Origin: JACJYC01 sp964558465
Lineage (GTDB): Bacteria > Bacteroidota > Bacteroidia > Chitinophagales > Saprospiraceae
DNA length: 64,000 nucleotides
NCBI GenBank assembly: GCA_964558465.1
Contig: CAZLEF010000020.1
Span: forward strand, 1-64,000
Direction: 5' to 3'
In this document: positions 16,904 to 24,739 of the stretch, piece after piece
Position numbering within the stretch: position 1 is the stretch's first letter
Layout: every line of letters starts with the position of its first letter
The notes under the pieces: generated by a model
Database searches by the model: none
The model's input: only the letters and a program-made list of their open reading frames with translations
Told to the model about the DNA's origin: nothing
Position numbers and translations under genes: made by a program

Positions 16904-17593
16904 ATGGATAAGTTTCAGTTTAAAAGCGATTCCATTCTGCAGGGATTGCCCAGGGAAGAACTGGCCTTTCTGGAAAGTAAAATGGTGGACCGCCGGTACA
17001 AAAAAGGCCAAAGGGTTTTTGTGGAGGGAACGCTCCCCAGCGGTGTCCATTACGTGAAAAAAGGCAAGATCAAAATATACAAGGCCGACCGAAGCGGCGC
17101 CGAACAAATCTTCTACATCTGCGGCAAGGGGGAACTCCTCGGCTACCACGCTTTACTGGGTGAAGAAACCTACCCCGATGCTGCAGCCGCGCTGGAGGAT
17201 TCCATTGTCGCTTTTATTCCCAAGGACGATTTTCTGCACCTGCTGGCCCAGTCGCCCCTTCTCACAGGGAAAATGCTGAAAAACCTCAGCCACGAATTCG
17301 GCGTATTGGTTGGCAGCATTGCTACCTTCGCCCGCCGATCCGTCCGCGAACGCCTGGCGCTGAGTTTGTTAATCCTGAGTGAAAAATACCGCGATGAAGA
17401 GGCGCCCGGGCCCGTTGAGATCAATTTATCCAGGGAAGACCTGGCCGGCATCATCGGCTCAGCGGTTGAAACGCTTGTCCGGCTCCTGCACGATTTTAAA
17501 GAAGAAAAACTGATCGAATCCCAGGGAAGGAAGATCCGGATACTGGATGAGGAGGGGCTGGCGCAAATCGCTGATTTTTATTCAAACTTGTAA
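16904..17593 (+). CDS. Crp/Fnr-family transcription regulator
   Basis: A 229-residue regulator with a cyclic-nucleotide-type sensor barrel (about 20-135), a long dimer helix and a C-terminal winged helix. The recognition helix GSAVETLVRLL (185-195) keeps the E..xR spacing of FNR (ETISR), with Val in place of Ser, in agreement with a TTGAT-type target in its own promoter. There is no N-terminal cysteine cluster, so it is not an oxygen-sensing 4Fe-4S FNR; the signal is unknown. The frame is open back to 16703, but ATG 16904 (MDKFQF) gives a normal family length; ATG 16886 is the alternative. It is divergent from the Hyf-like operon and is its obvious candidate regulator. Confidence 0.9.
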   Translation: MDKFQFKSDSILQGLPREELAFLESKMVDRRYKKGQRVFVEGTLPSGVHYVKKGKIKIYKADRSGAEQIFYICGKGELLGYHALLGEETYPDAAAALEDSIVAFIPKDDFLHLLAQSPLLTGKMLKNLSHEFGVLVGSIATFARRSVRERLALSLLILSEKYRDEEAPGPVEINLSREDLAGIIGSAVETLVRLLHDFKEEKLIESQGRKIRILDEEGLAQIADFYSNL

Positions 17594-17610
17594 ATAAAAG
17601 ATATCTGGGA

Positions 17611-18780
17611 TCACTTATCCGATAAAAAACGTCTTATATACGCCTCGGCGCCCCGTACCCCGCACACCCAAACATCCTTCCGAAGGGGATATTCCACTCC
17701 CTCCGGCGTCACCACCAGTAACGGCGGATTGCCCAGATCCTTAAGCGCGGTCGTCGTACCGCGGGTGAGCCCCGGTTTGCCGCTCAATTTGATCTCTACG
17801 GCAAACCGGATCTTCAAGGCTGATTCCACCACAAGATCCAACTCTGCGCCGTCGGCAGTGCGGTAGAAAAAAGCCTGATCCTGGGGGCCGAGCATGGAAA
17901 TGATCTGTTCCAGCACATATCCCTCCCAGGAACCGCCGGCAACAGGATGGCCGAGTAGTGTGTTAAAATCCGGTATTCGAAGCAGGTGGTGAACGATGCC
18001 GCTGTCCCGGATATATAACTTGGGCGATTTGATCAGCCGTTTGCCGGTATTGGCAAAATAGGGCTGGAGCCGGCGGACCAGCAGGGCCCGCTCCATAAAG
18101 TCGACATAGGAAGTTAGGGTCGGCGAACTGATCCCCAGGGAATTGGCCAGAGAATGATAATTGGCAAGCCCGCCCTGTGAATATGCCAGCATGGTCAACA
18201 GCCGTTCCAAAAGTGCAGGCGCGGCGCTTATCCCCAATTGTGGAAGGTCTTTTTCCAGGTAAGTTGTAATGAAGCTGCCGAACCAAATCTGTCGGACTTG
18301 CTCGGTGACCGCCAAATAGGATTCCGGAAAACCACCCCTGAACCAATGGATTTGCCAGTCTGCTTCCGGCAACTCCCGGAGCAGGAAGGGGGTCAATTCC
18401 AGATAGGCAATCCGGCCGGCGAGGGATTGGGAAGTGTTTTTTAATAAATCGTAGGAAGCCGAACCTAAAAGCAATAATCGTCCGGTTACCCGGTACCGGT
18501 CAATTGCGCCGCGCAATTCTGGAAACAAGTCCGGCAATTTATGTATTTCATCCAGGATCACCGTTTTGTCCTTATTGAAATCCAGAAAAAGCGACCGGTT
18601 TTCCATCCGGGATCGATCGGCCGGATTTTCCAGGTCCAGATAAATGGACGGTTTGGGCAGTTTGGATTGAATAGACTTGACCAAAGTTGTTTTTCCTACT
18701 TGCCTGGGCCCCAATAAGGCTACTGCCGGCAAGTTGGCGAGGTGAAATAACAAAACCGATTCAAGCTCTCGAAGGATCAT
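17611..18780 (-). CDS. AAA-family ATPase with DUF4143 domain
   Basis: A 389-residue P-loop ATPase of the AAA_14-DUF4143 family. Walker A is GPRQVGKTTL near residue 24 and Walker B is KTVILDEIHKLPDL near 85. The family's LGSASYDLL sensor-like segment follows. The C-terminal half shows PTLTSYVDFMERALLVRRL, FRTADGAEL-like residues before LDLVVE, and AVEIKLSG, matching the DUF4143 part. Members are often solitary, as here. It is smaller than and clearly distinct from the ATPase at 1.5-3.0 kb. It ends 18 bases from the convergent Crp/Fnr gene. A predicted TAAATTTG box lies just before its start. Confidence 0.9.
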   Translation of the reverse strand: MILRELESVLLFHLANLPAVALLGPRQVGKTTLVKSIQSKLPKPSIYLDLENPADRSRMENRSLFLDFNKDKTVILDEIHKLPDLFPELRGAIDRYRVTGRLLLLGSASYDLLKNTSQSLAGRIAYLELTPFLLRELPEADWQIHWFRGGFPESYLAVTEQVRQIWFGSFITTYLEKDLPQLGISAAPALLERLLTMLAYSQGGLANYHSLANSLGISSPTLTSYVDFMERALLVRRLQPYFANTGKRLIKSPKLYIRDSGIVHHLLRIPDFNTLLGHPVAGGSWEGYVLEQIISMLGPQDQAFFYRTADGAELDLVVESALKIRFAVEIKLSGKPGLTRGTTTALKDLGNPPLLVVTPEGVEYPLRKDVWVCGVRGAEAYIRRFLSDK

Positions 18781-18798
18781 TATTGGAAATTAATCCCG

Positions 18799-18806
18799 CA
18801 AATTTA
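18799..18806 (-). promoter_or_regulatory. Predicted -7 promoter box
   Basis: TAAATTTG on the minus strand, about 19 bases before the DUF4143 ATPase start, fits TAnnTTTG in a very A+T-rich setting. Confidence 0.45.
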
Positions 18807-18894
18807 AAATAAATTTTTAAAAATACGGTATTAATTCATTCAATTTAAAAATTGTGACACCTAATTGGTTCGCCAACTTCCAAAGCTCCCAAGG

Positions 18895-18990
18895 CGGCTC
18901 ATCCTCCGCATCCTCAAATCAACGCATCAATAAATCAATAAATCAACAAATCAACAAATCAACAAATCAACCACGCCTGTGGCGTGGCAC
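18895..18990. repeat. Word-repeat tract with palindrome
   Basis: Copies of GCATCCTC, then AATCAATA and AATCAACA words, then the palindrome CCACGCCTGTGGCGTGG. It lies before the end of the response-regulator gene. Its words match those at 0, 1.3, 24.6 and 59.4 kb. Confidence 0.85.
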
Positions 18991-19005
18991 GCACATCAAC
19001 AAAAA

Positions 19006-19758
19006 TTACCCCCTCACCCACTCCCGGAACTCCGCCGCCCGGTCCTTCCCGACCACCACATCTTCCCTGGGCCGGGGTTCCAACTCCAACAGGATCTTGC
19101 TTTGTTCGATGGATTTAAAACGGCGGACAGACTGGATATGGACGAGATATTGCCGGTTGGCTCGAAAAAAACGGGCAGGGTCGAGTTGTTTTTCCAGGTC
19201 CGACAAGGACTGGTCGACTATGAAGTTTTCCGCCTCCCGGCTGCGGGCGAAACTGATCTTGTGGTCGGAAAAAATATAGGCGATATCCTCAACCTCGATC
19301 GGGGCGTAATCGATGCCCTTGCGCACGATCAGGCGGGTTTTATACCCGGGCTGTTCTTTTCTTGCGGCAATCAATCCCAACAGTCCGGCGGAGACAAAAT
19401 GCCGTTCCAGTTGCCTGACCTTTTGCAGCGCCTGGGCAACCTGGGCCGCCGTGATGGGCTTGAGCAGGTAATGGATTGAATTGTACTCGAACGCTTGCAG
19501 CAGATAGTCGTCGTAAGCCGTAACAAAAACGACGGGAAAAGTTACCTGGCATTGCTCGAAGACCCTGAACGAGGTATCGTCGGCCAGTTGAATATCAAAA
19601 AAAGCCAGATCGGGCGCCCGGTGATTCCGGATCCAGTTCACCGTTTCTTTCACGCTTTCCAGCCGGGCCAGGATCTCGATGTCCGGGTCGTTCACCTTCA
19701 GGTGGGTTTCCAGTTGCCGGACGGCGGTGGCTTCGTCTTCCACAATGATTACACGCAT
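19006..19758 (-). CDS. LytTR-family response regulator
   Basis: A 250-residue two-component response regulator of the LytR/AlgR type. The receiver domain starts at MRVIIVEDE, which fixes the start at ATG 19758; the open frame continues 10 codons further. The phospho-acceptor Asp lies in LAFFDIQLAD near residue 56, and the conserved Thr and Lys follow in VVFVTAYDDY and YLLKPI. The LytTR DNA-binding domain (about 145-248) contains DIAYIFSDHK and FFRANRQYLVHI. It is 119 bases downstream of the sensor-kinase gene on the same strand and is its natural partner. Target genes are unknown; the DUF1761 gene nearby is on the other strand. Confidence 0.93.
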   Translation of the reverse strand: MRVIIVEDEATAVRQLETHLKVNDPDIEILARLESVKETVNWIRNHRAPDLAFFDIQLADDTSFRVFEQCQVTFPVVFVTAYDDYLLQAFEYNSIHYLLKPITAAQVAQALQKVRQLERHFVSAGLLGLIAARKEQPGYKTRLIVRKGIDYAPIEVEDIAYIFSDHKISFARSREAENFIVDQSLSDLEKQLDPARFFRANRQYLVHIQSVRRFKSIEQSKILLELEPRPREDVVVGKDRAAEFREWVRG

Positions 19759-19877
19759 TTGGATTATTTGGATTGCTCCGTCCGCCATAGAGCGACTTCG
19801 TCGTCCGGAGGCCGTAGCCGCGCCTTAAAGCGTGGAACAGGACGGTTTGAGGTGGTTAAAAATCGAAAACAAGCGGA

Positions 19878-20936
19878 TCATCTGTTCAATTTCAATATCG
19901 GCAATCGCAGGGTGAAGGCGCCGTTCTCATGCCCGACGCCGATGCCTTTTCCCAGTATTTTCAAGAACCTTTCGTCGAGGTTGATCAGGCCGTTCCGGGT
20001 CGATTCCCAGGCCGTTCTGCGCGGAGATATCTTATTGGATATCACCAGCGATTCGCCTTCCTGCAAGATGGTCACCCTCAGTTGCCGGCCCGTCGACATT
20101 TCGTTGTGTTTGACGGCATTTTCCACCGCCACCATCATGCTCACGGGCGGAATGAGGTAATTGGAACAGGCCGGCTCGTCCACCTCCAGGCTGAGGAGAA
20201 AAGCGTCTTCGTGCCGCAATTCAATCAGGGAGACGTAGGATTTCATGAAGGCCACTTCGTCGCGCAACAGCACGAGGTCCTTATCCTTGCTTTTGAGGAT
20301 ATAGCGGTAGACTTCCGAAAGGCGCTGGATGAATTGTTGGGCCTTTGCCGGATTGTGGTCGACGAGGTACGAAATACTGTTCAGGGTGTTGAACATGAAA
20401 TGGGGGTCGATCTGGCTCTTGAGGGCCTCAAGCTCGGCTTGTACCCTGGCCCGCTCCAGTTGCTCGATCTTCACATTCTCCTGTTCGATCTGTTGGGCGT
20501 ACAACGCTTTTTCATAAATATTGGTGACAAAGATGACGCATACCACGATCAGGATCACGGTGTTCAGGACCTGGAAACCGGCGACGGTGTCCGCCCCTGC
20601 AGCCCATCGCCATCCGAAGAGCAGCAGCAGGGATACGGGGGCCGAATAAAAGATATTCAACCCGATCATGAGCAGGTACTTCTGGAACAGCGAATGGCTG
20701 CCGTAGATCACCGGGTAATACCTGAACAGCAGGAACCGGTTGCCCTGCCAGACGGCAAAGGCTACCCCCGTGAAAAAAACATAATGCAGGGCAATGGCCG
20801 AAAAAGAGGCGCCGGACAGATCAACCAAGCCGGTGGCACTGGGGATCACCAGCCCGAAAAACGGAATGCCGATCGCCCGTACAACCCAATCGTCGAGCGT
20901 CACTTTGATCCTGGTATTCCGGGTTTCGTCGGCCAT
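19878..20936 (-). CDS. LytS-type sensor histidine kinase
   Basis: A 352-residue membrane histidine kinase of the His_kinase (LytS/YehU) family, partner of the LytTR regulator downstream. About four membrane helices fill residues 15-155, followed by a coiled-coil linker. The phospho-acceptor block is LKSQIDPHFMFNTLNSISYL (His in DPHF), and the ATP-binding part starts with VENAVKHNE. The frame is open upstream to 21041, but those residues have no helix or signal character, and ATG 20936 (MADETRNTR) gives a normal N terminus. The sensed signal cannot be read from the sequence. Confidence 0.93.
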   Translation of the reverse strand: MADETRNTRIKVTLDDWVVRAIGIPFFGLVIPSATGLVDLSGASFSAIALHYVFFTGVAFAVWQGNRFLLFRYYPVIYGSHSLFQKYLLMIGLNIFYSAPVSLLLLFGWRWAAGADTVAGFQVLNTVILIVVCVIFVTNIYEKALYAQQIEQENVKIEQLERARVQAELEALKSQIDPHFMFNTLNSISYLVDHNPAKAQQFIQRLSEVYRYILKSKDKDLVLLRDEVAFMKSYVSLIELRHEDAFLLSLEVDEPACSNYLIPPVSMMVAVENAVKHNEMSTGRQLRVTILQEGESLVISNKISPRRTAWESTRNGLINLDERFLKILGKGIGVGHENGAFTLRLPILKLNR

Positions 20937-21026
20937 TTTTCGGTTTCGGACTTGAAATTTTCCGTTTGGGTAAATCCGGGTCAAAAAAAAGATTGGGGCG
21001 CCTCCTTTTGCCCTATTTTTAGGTTT

Positions 21027-21129
21027 TATACTGCGCCGCAATAGGTTTTGTGCATTTATGGGTTTGCGCCGCCTTTAGGGGTAGGGGCGAGCGCGGGCAA
21101 ATGCACAAAACCTATTGCAGTTGAGTATA
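21027..21129. repeat. Inverted-repeat element (MITE-like)
   Basis: The arms at 21027-21057 and 21099-21129 are complementary over 31 bases except a 5-base internal mismatch; the inner 20 bases are perfect. They enclose a GC-rich core of 41 bases. The last 16 bases of the right arm recur exactly at 54500-54515. No gene lies inside. Confidence 0.7.
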
Positions 21130-21152
21130 TATAACCAAATTTACAACAAAAA

Positions 21153-21560
21153 ATGGAATCAGTAAACATCAATCACCTGGCGGTCGTTGTAGCGGCCATT
21201 TCCACCTTCGTACTCGGCGGATTGTGGTTTTCGCCCATCCTCTTCGGCAAAGCCTGGATGGCGGAAAACAATTTTACGGACGAGGATCTGAAAAAAGGTA
21301 ATATGGCCAGGATCTTTGGCCTCTCCCTCATCTGGGCGCTGATCATGGCCTACAACCTGGCATTTTTCCTGGGCGACCCCTCCATTGATGTCAAAATGGG
21401 CGCGCTCTACGGCTTCCTCACCGGTTTCGGCTGGGTGGCGATGGCTATTTTTACGATCGGCTTGTTCGAACGGAAATCCTGGCGGTATATGCTGATCAAC
21501 GCGGGGTATATGATCGTTTCGTTTACGATCATGGGGGTTATTCTGGGGGCCTGGAAATGA
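21153..21560 (+). CDS. DUF1761 family membrane protein
   Basis: A 135-residue protein with four predicted membrane helices, matching the DUF1761 family: the N terminus NHLAVVVAAISTFVLGGLWF with SPILFGKAWM, and the late GFGWVAMAIFTIGLFER and YMIVSFTIMGVILGAW segments. The function of the family is not known. The gene is monocistronic and divergent from the sensor-kinase gene across the inverted-repeat element. It ends in a hairpin region shared with the convergent Gfo/Idh/MocA gene. Length is complete for the family. Confidence 0.88.
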   Translation: MESVNINHLAVVVAAISTFVLGGLWFSPILFGKAWMAENNFTDEDLKKGNMARIFGLSLIWALIMAYNLAFFLGDPSIDVKMGALYGFLTGFGWVAMAIFTIGLFERKSWRYMLINAGYMIVSFTIMGVILGAWK

Positions 21561-21562
21561 GT

Positions 21563-21655
21563 GAATAGTCGATAGTCGATAGTCGTAAGTCGTCAGCCGC
21601 ACTTACGACTATCAACTTACGACTATCAACTTACGACTTACGACTATCCATAAGA
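21563..21655. terminator. Hairpin built from repeated words, between convergent genes
   Basis: GATAGTCGTAAGT (21578-21590) and ACTTACGACTATC (21601-21613) form a 13-bp perfect stem. Further copies of CGATAGTC and ACGACTATCAACTT flank it, so several alternative stems are possible. Its position suits a bidirectional terminator. Confidence 0.55.
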
Positions 21656-21657
21656 CC

Positions 21658-23004
21658 CTAAAAATCCCGGTATTTCGAGTCCAGAAATTGATTGGCCTCC
21701 GCTTCGGCGAACCTGGCGTTGGCGCTGTCCCAATGCAGCGTCTTTTTCGGAAAACGCCCGGCAATGACGCCCAGCAGGATGGTTTCCGTGAGCCTGGCCG
21801 CATACGAGAACGGTGCGGTGCAAGTCCCTTTGCCGAGGCAGGCATCCACAAACTGGTGGTAGTGTTTTTTCCCTTCCGTATCGTAATCCCGGACGGGAGG
21901 GCCCAGTTTTTCCGATTCACCGACCTTTGCAATTTCAGCATCCATGTTTCGGTATTGGCCGCCCACGATCAACCTGGGCAGTTCCATGAAGTGCGGCAGG
22001 AGCAGTCTGCCTTTTTCACCGATGAACATGGCCCCTTGGTCGGGTAATTTTTCATTGTTGGGCAGTTTCAGATCTTTGTGCATGGCCGGCGCTCCGGAAC
22101 CGTCGTACCATACCCATTTGAAACGTTTGGTGGTATAGGCCGTTCCGGGAAAGGTATAGGTGACGATATTGTGTTCGGGGAAGCCGAATCCCGTCGGTTT
22201 CCTGCATTCGTTTTTGATGGTTTTGGGAACGTCCAGTTCCAGGGCATTGTAGGGCGTATCAAAAATGTGTACGCCCATGTCGCCCAGGGTCCCACAGCCG
22301 TAATCCAGCAATTTCCTCCAGTTTCCCGGGTGGTAGATCCCTTCCTTGTAAGGCCTTTCTGCCGAGGTGCCGAGCCAGAGGTTCCAATCCAGATACGCGG
22401 GAACCGGATCCGATCCTTTTGGCTCCGGGCCGTCAAATCCCCAGTTTTTGGGCGACCATGCCCGTACGCATTTGACCTTGCCGATGATCCCGGAACGGAT
22501 CAATAGGGTTGCTAATTTATAATCATAAAAGGAATGGACCTGGATTCCCATTTGGGTGACCAGCTTTTTTTCATCCGCCAGCTTCCGCATCGCCCTGGCT
22601 TCCGTGACATGGTGGGTGAGCGGCTTCTGGCAGTATACGGGTTTGCCCATATTCATGGCCATCATGGAAGCGGGGGCATGCGTGTGATCAGGCGTGGATA
22701 CAATCACCGCATCGATACTGCCGCCCATCTCCTGCAACATTTTCCGATAGTCCGCATAGGTTTTTGCGCCGGGATGAAGTTTTTTAGCCGCAGCCAGATT
22801 ATTGGCGTCCACATCACACAGGGCGACCACCTCCACTGACGCATGGGACGAAATGGCTTTTAGGTCTTCAGCGCCCATTCCTCCGACGCCGATATGCGCG
22901 GTCCTTAACTGCGCATTTTTGGCAAAGGCCATAACGGAGGATGGCAAAAGGGCCACAGATGAGCCCAATAAGGCCGCTTTTTTCAGGAATTCTCTTTTGT
23001 TCAT
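21658..23004 (-). CDS. Gfo/Idh/MocA-family oxidoreductase, exported
   Basis: A 448-residue NAD(P)-dependent oxidoreductase of the Gfo/Idh/MocA family, with a signal segment at the N terminus (KREFLKKAALLGSSVALLP). The nucleotide-binding fold starts at RTAHIGVGGMGAEDL and continues with VALCDVDANN. The catalytic-loop equivalent reads YCQKPLTHHV (family EKP). The C-terminal half forms the usual beta-sheet dimerisation domain. It is the last of three minus-strand genes (PSD1 protein, DUF1501 protein, this one) that look like one secreted sugar- or polyol-oxidation set. The substrate is unknown. Related gene sets are best known in Planctomycetes and in some Bacteroidota. Confidence 0.9.
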   Translation of the reverse strand: MNKREFLKKAALLGSSVALLPSSVMAFAKNAQLRTAHIGVGGMGAEDLKAISSHASVEVVALCDVDANNLAAAKKLHPGAKTYADYRKMLQEMGGSIDAVIVSTPDHTHAPASMMAMNMGKPVYCQKPLTHHVTEARAMRKLADEKKLVTQMGIQVHSFYDYKLATLLIRSGIIGKVKCVRAWSPKNWGFDGPEPKGSDPVPAYLDWNLWLGTSAERPYKEGIYHPGNWRKLLDYGCGTLGDMGVHIFDTPYNALELDVPKTIKNECRKPTGFGFPEHNIVTYTFPGTAYTTKRFKWVWYDGSGAPAMHKDLKLPNNEKLPDQGAMFIGEKGRLLLPHFMELPRLIVGGQYRNMDAEIAKVGESEKLGPPVRDYDTEGKKHYHQFVDACLGKGTCTAPFSYAARLTETILLGVIAGRFPKKTLHWDSANARFAEAEANQFLDSKYRDF

Positions 23005-23027
23005 ATTTGTTTTTTTATTTTTGGATA

Positions 23028-23072
23028 ATTATGCCAACTCCAAACTCCAAACTCCAAACTCCAAACCCCCAA
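23028..23072. repeat. CTCCAAA word tract
   Basis: Four copies of ACTCCAAA followed by CCCCCAACTAC, between the DUF1501 and Gfo/Idh/MocA genes. Confidence 0.8.
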
Positions 23073-24521
23073 CTACACCAACACATCCCGGATCACCCGC
23101 CCGTGCACATCCGTCAGGCGGATATCCCGGCCGCTGAAGCGGTAGGTCTGGATCTCGTGGTCGATGCCCAGCAAATGCAACATGGTGGCGTGAAGGTCGT
23201 GAACAGATGTTTTATTTTCTACTACCCGGTAGCCATAATCATCCGTCCGGCCATATACCGTGCCGCCTTTGATGCCGGCGCCCGCCATCCAGATGCTGAA
23301 GGCGGAGGGATTATGGTCCCGGCCGTCGTTGCCTTGCGCAAATGGCGTCCGGCCAAATTCGCCGGCAAAAACCACCAGGGTTTGTTCCAGAAGGCCGCGC
23401 GCCTTGAGGTCTTTGAGCAAAGCTGCAATGGGTTGATCCACGGCATGCGCGTTGGCCTCATGCCCGGCTTTCAGGCCGCTGTGCTGATCCCACCGGTCGT
23501 GGCCGCTGATGGCCGGGCAGGTGAGTTCGATGAACCGCACCCCGCGCTCCACCAGCCGGCGCGCCAGCAGGCACTGGGCGGCATAACCGCGGGTGTATTG
23601 GTCGTCCGAATCAAAACCGTACAGTTTTTTGATGGCCGGCGATTCGTCTGAAAGGTCGGAAAGCTCCGGCACGGAGGCCTGCATTTTGAAGGCCAGTTCG
23701 TAATTGGAAATGGTGGATTCGATCTGGTCGGCGTGGCCGAGTTTGCCCAGCAGGTTCTGGTCCATTTGCTCCATGTACTGCAGTTTGGACTTTTGCAGCC
23801 CTTCCGTCGGCTCCAGCGGCAGCACGTTGGCCAGGGGGATATCCAGGGCTTTCAGGACGGAAGCCTGGTAGGTGGCCGGCAAAAAGCCATTCTTGAAATT
23901 GTCCAGCCCGCCGGGCGGTGTCAGGCCGCCGTCCAGGACCACGTAGGCGGGCAGGTTCTCGTTTTCGCTGCCCAGGCCGTAAGTCACCCAGGAGCCCATA
24001 CTCGGCCTTCCCTGGATGCCGATGCCCGTGTGCAGGAAATAGTTGGCGTTGGTATGTTCCGGAAAATTGGATACCATCGAGTTGATCATGGCGATATCGT
24101 CCACACAGGTGGCGATATGCGGGAAAAGTTCGCTCATCCACATGCCCGATTCTCCGTGCTGCCTGAATTGCCAGGGGCTTTTCAGGAGTTTGCCGATATT
24201 GTTGAACTGGGTGGCGTCCACCTTGAATTTGTCGTAAGGGCTCAGGCCGTTCTCTTGCTCCAGCCGGGGTTTGTAGTCAAAGGAGTCTACCTGCGAGATC
24301 CCGCCGTCCATATACAAAAATATAATGCTCCGGGCCTTCGGGACAAAGTGCGGCAGTTTGCCCGCCGTTCCGGCCATCAGGCTTTCTTCCATCCGGTTCG
24401 CCGGCCTGCATCCCAACGGCAAACCACCCATCAAACCCATGAGCGCAATAGAACCGAATCCGTTGCGGCAGAGCGCCAGCATTTCGCGACGGGTCATTCT
24501 GTGTTGGCAATTTTTATGCAT
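23073..24521 (-). CDS. DUF1501 protein (sulfatase-like fold), Tat-exported
   Basis: A 482-residue DUF1501 protein. The N terminus MTRREMLALCRNG with a hydrophobic GSIALMGLMGGLPLG stretch is a twin-arginine signal. Family segments follow in order: IIFLYMDGGISQVDSFDYKP, NANYFLHTG, GSWVTYGLGSENENLPAYVV, YGFDS, and DRWDQH. FAGEFGRTPFAQGNDGRDHN carries the His/Asp residues of the alkaline-phosphatase-like superfamily. It lies between the PSD1 gene and the Gfo/Idh/MocA gene. DUF1501 genes almost always sit beside PSD1 genes, but their biochemical role is not established. Full length. Confidence 0.92.
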   Translation of the reverse strand: MHKNCQHRMTRREMLALCRNGFGSIALMGLMGGLPLGCRPANRMEESLMAGTAGKLPHFVPKARSIIFLYMDGGISQVDSFDYKPRLEQENGLSPYDKFKVDATQFNNIGKLLKSPWQFRQHGESGMWMSELFPHIATCVDDIAMINSMVSNFPEHTNANYFLHTGIGIQGRPSMGSWVTYGLGSENENLPAYVVLDGGLTPPGGLDNFKNGFLPATYQASVLKALDIPLANVLPLEPTEGLQKSKLQYMEQMDQNLLGKLGHADQIESTISNYELAFKMQASVPELSDLSDESPAIKKLYGFDSDDQYTRGYAAQCLLARRLVERGVRFIELTCPAISGHDRWDQHSGLKAGHEANAHAVDQPIAALLKDLKARGLLEQTLVVFAGEFGRTPFAQGNDGRDHNPSAFSIWMAGAGIKGGTVYGRTDDYGYRVVENKTSVHDLHATMLHLLGIDHEIQTYRFSGRDIRLTDVHGRVIRDVLV

Positions 24522-24524
24522 CTT

Positions 24525-24735
24525 TTTTATTGGTTCGATTGATTCGATTGATTCGATTGATTCGATTGATTCGATTGATGCGTCGCATCAACCACGCCTT
24601 CCGCGTGGCACGCACATCCTCCCATCCTCGCATCCTCACATCCTCACATCCTCACATCCTCACATCTTCGCATCCTCGCATCCTCGCATCCTCGCATCCT
24701 CGCATCCTCCCATCCTCCCATCCTCCCATCAACAA
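24525..24735. repeat. Long mixed word-repeat tract
   Basis: Five copies of ATTCGATTG are followed by a palindromic insert CCACGCCTTCCGCGTGG. Then come about 14 copies of an 8-base CATCCTC-plus-one-base word (variable A, G or C), ending in AACAAATGATCAAATC. This is the purest example of the gap repeats in the window. Confidence 0.9.
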
Positions 24736-24739
24736 ATGA

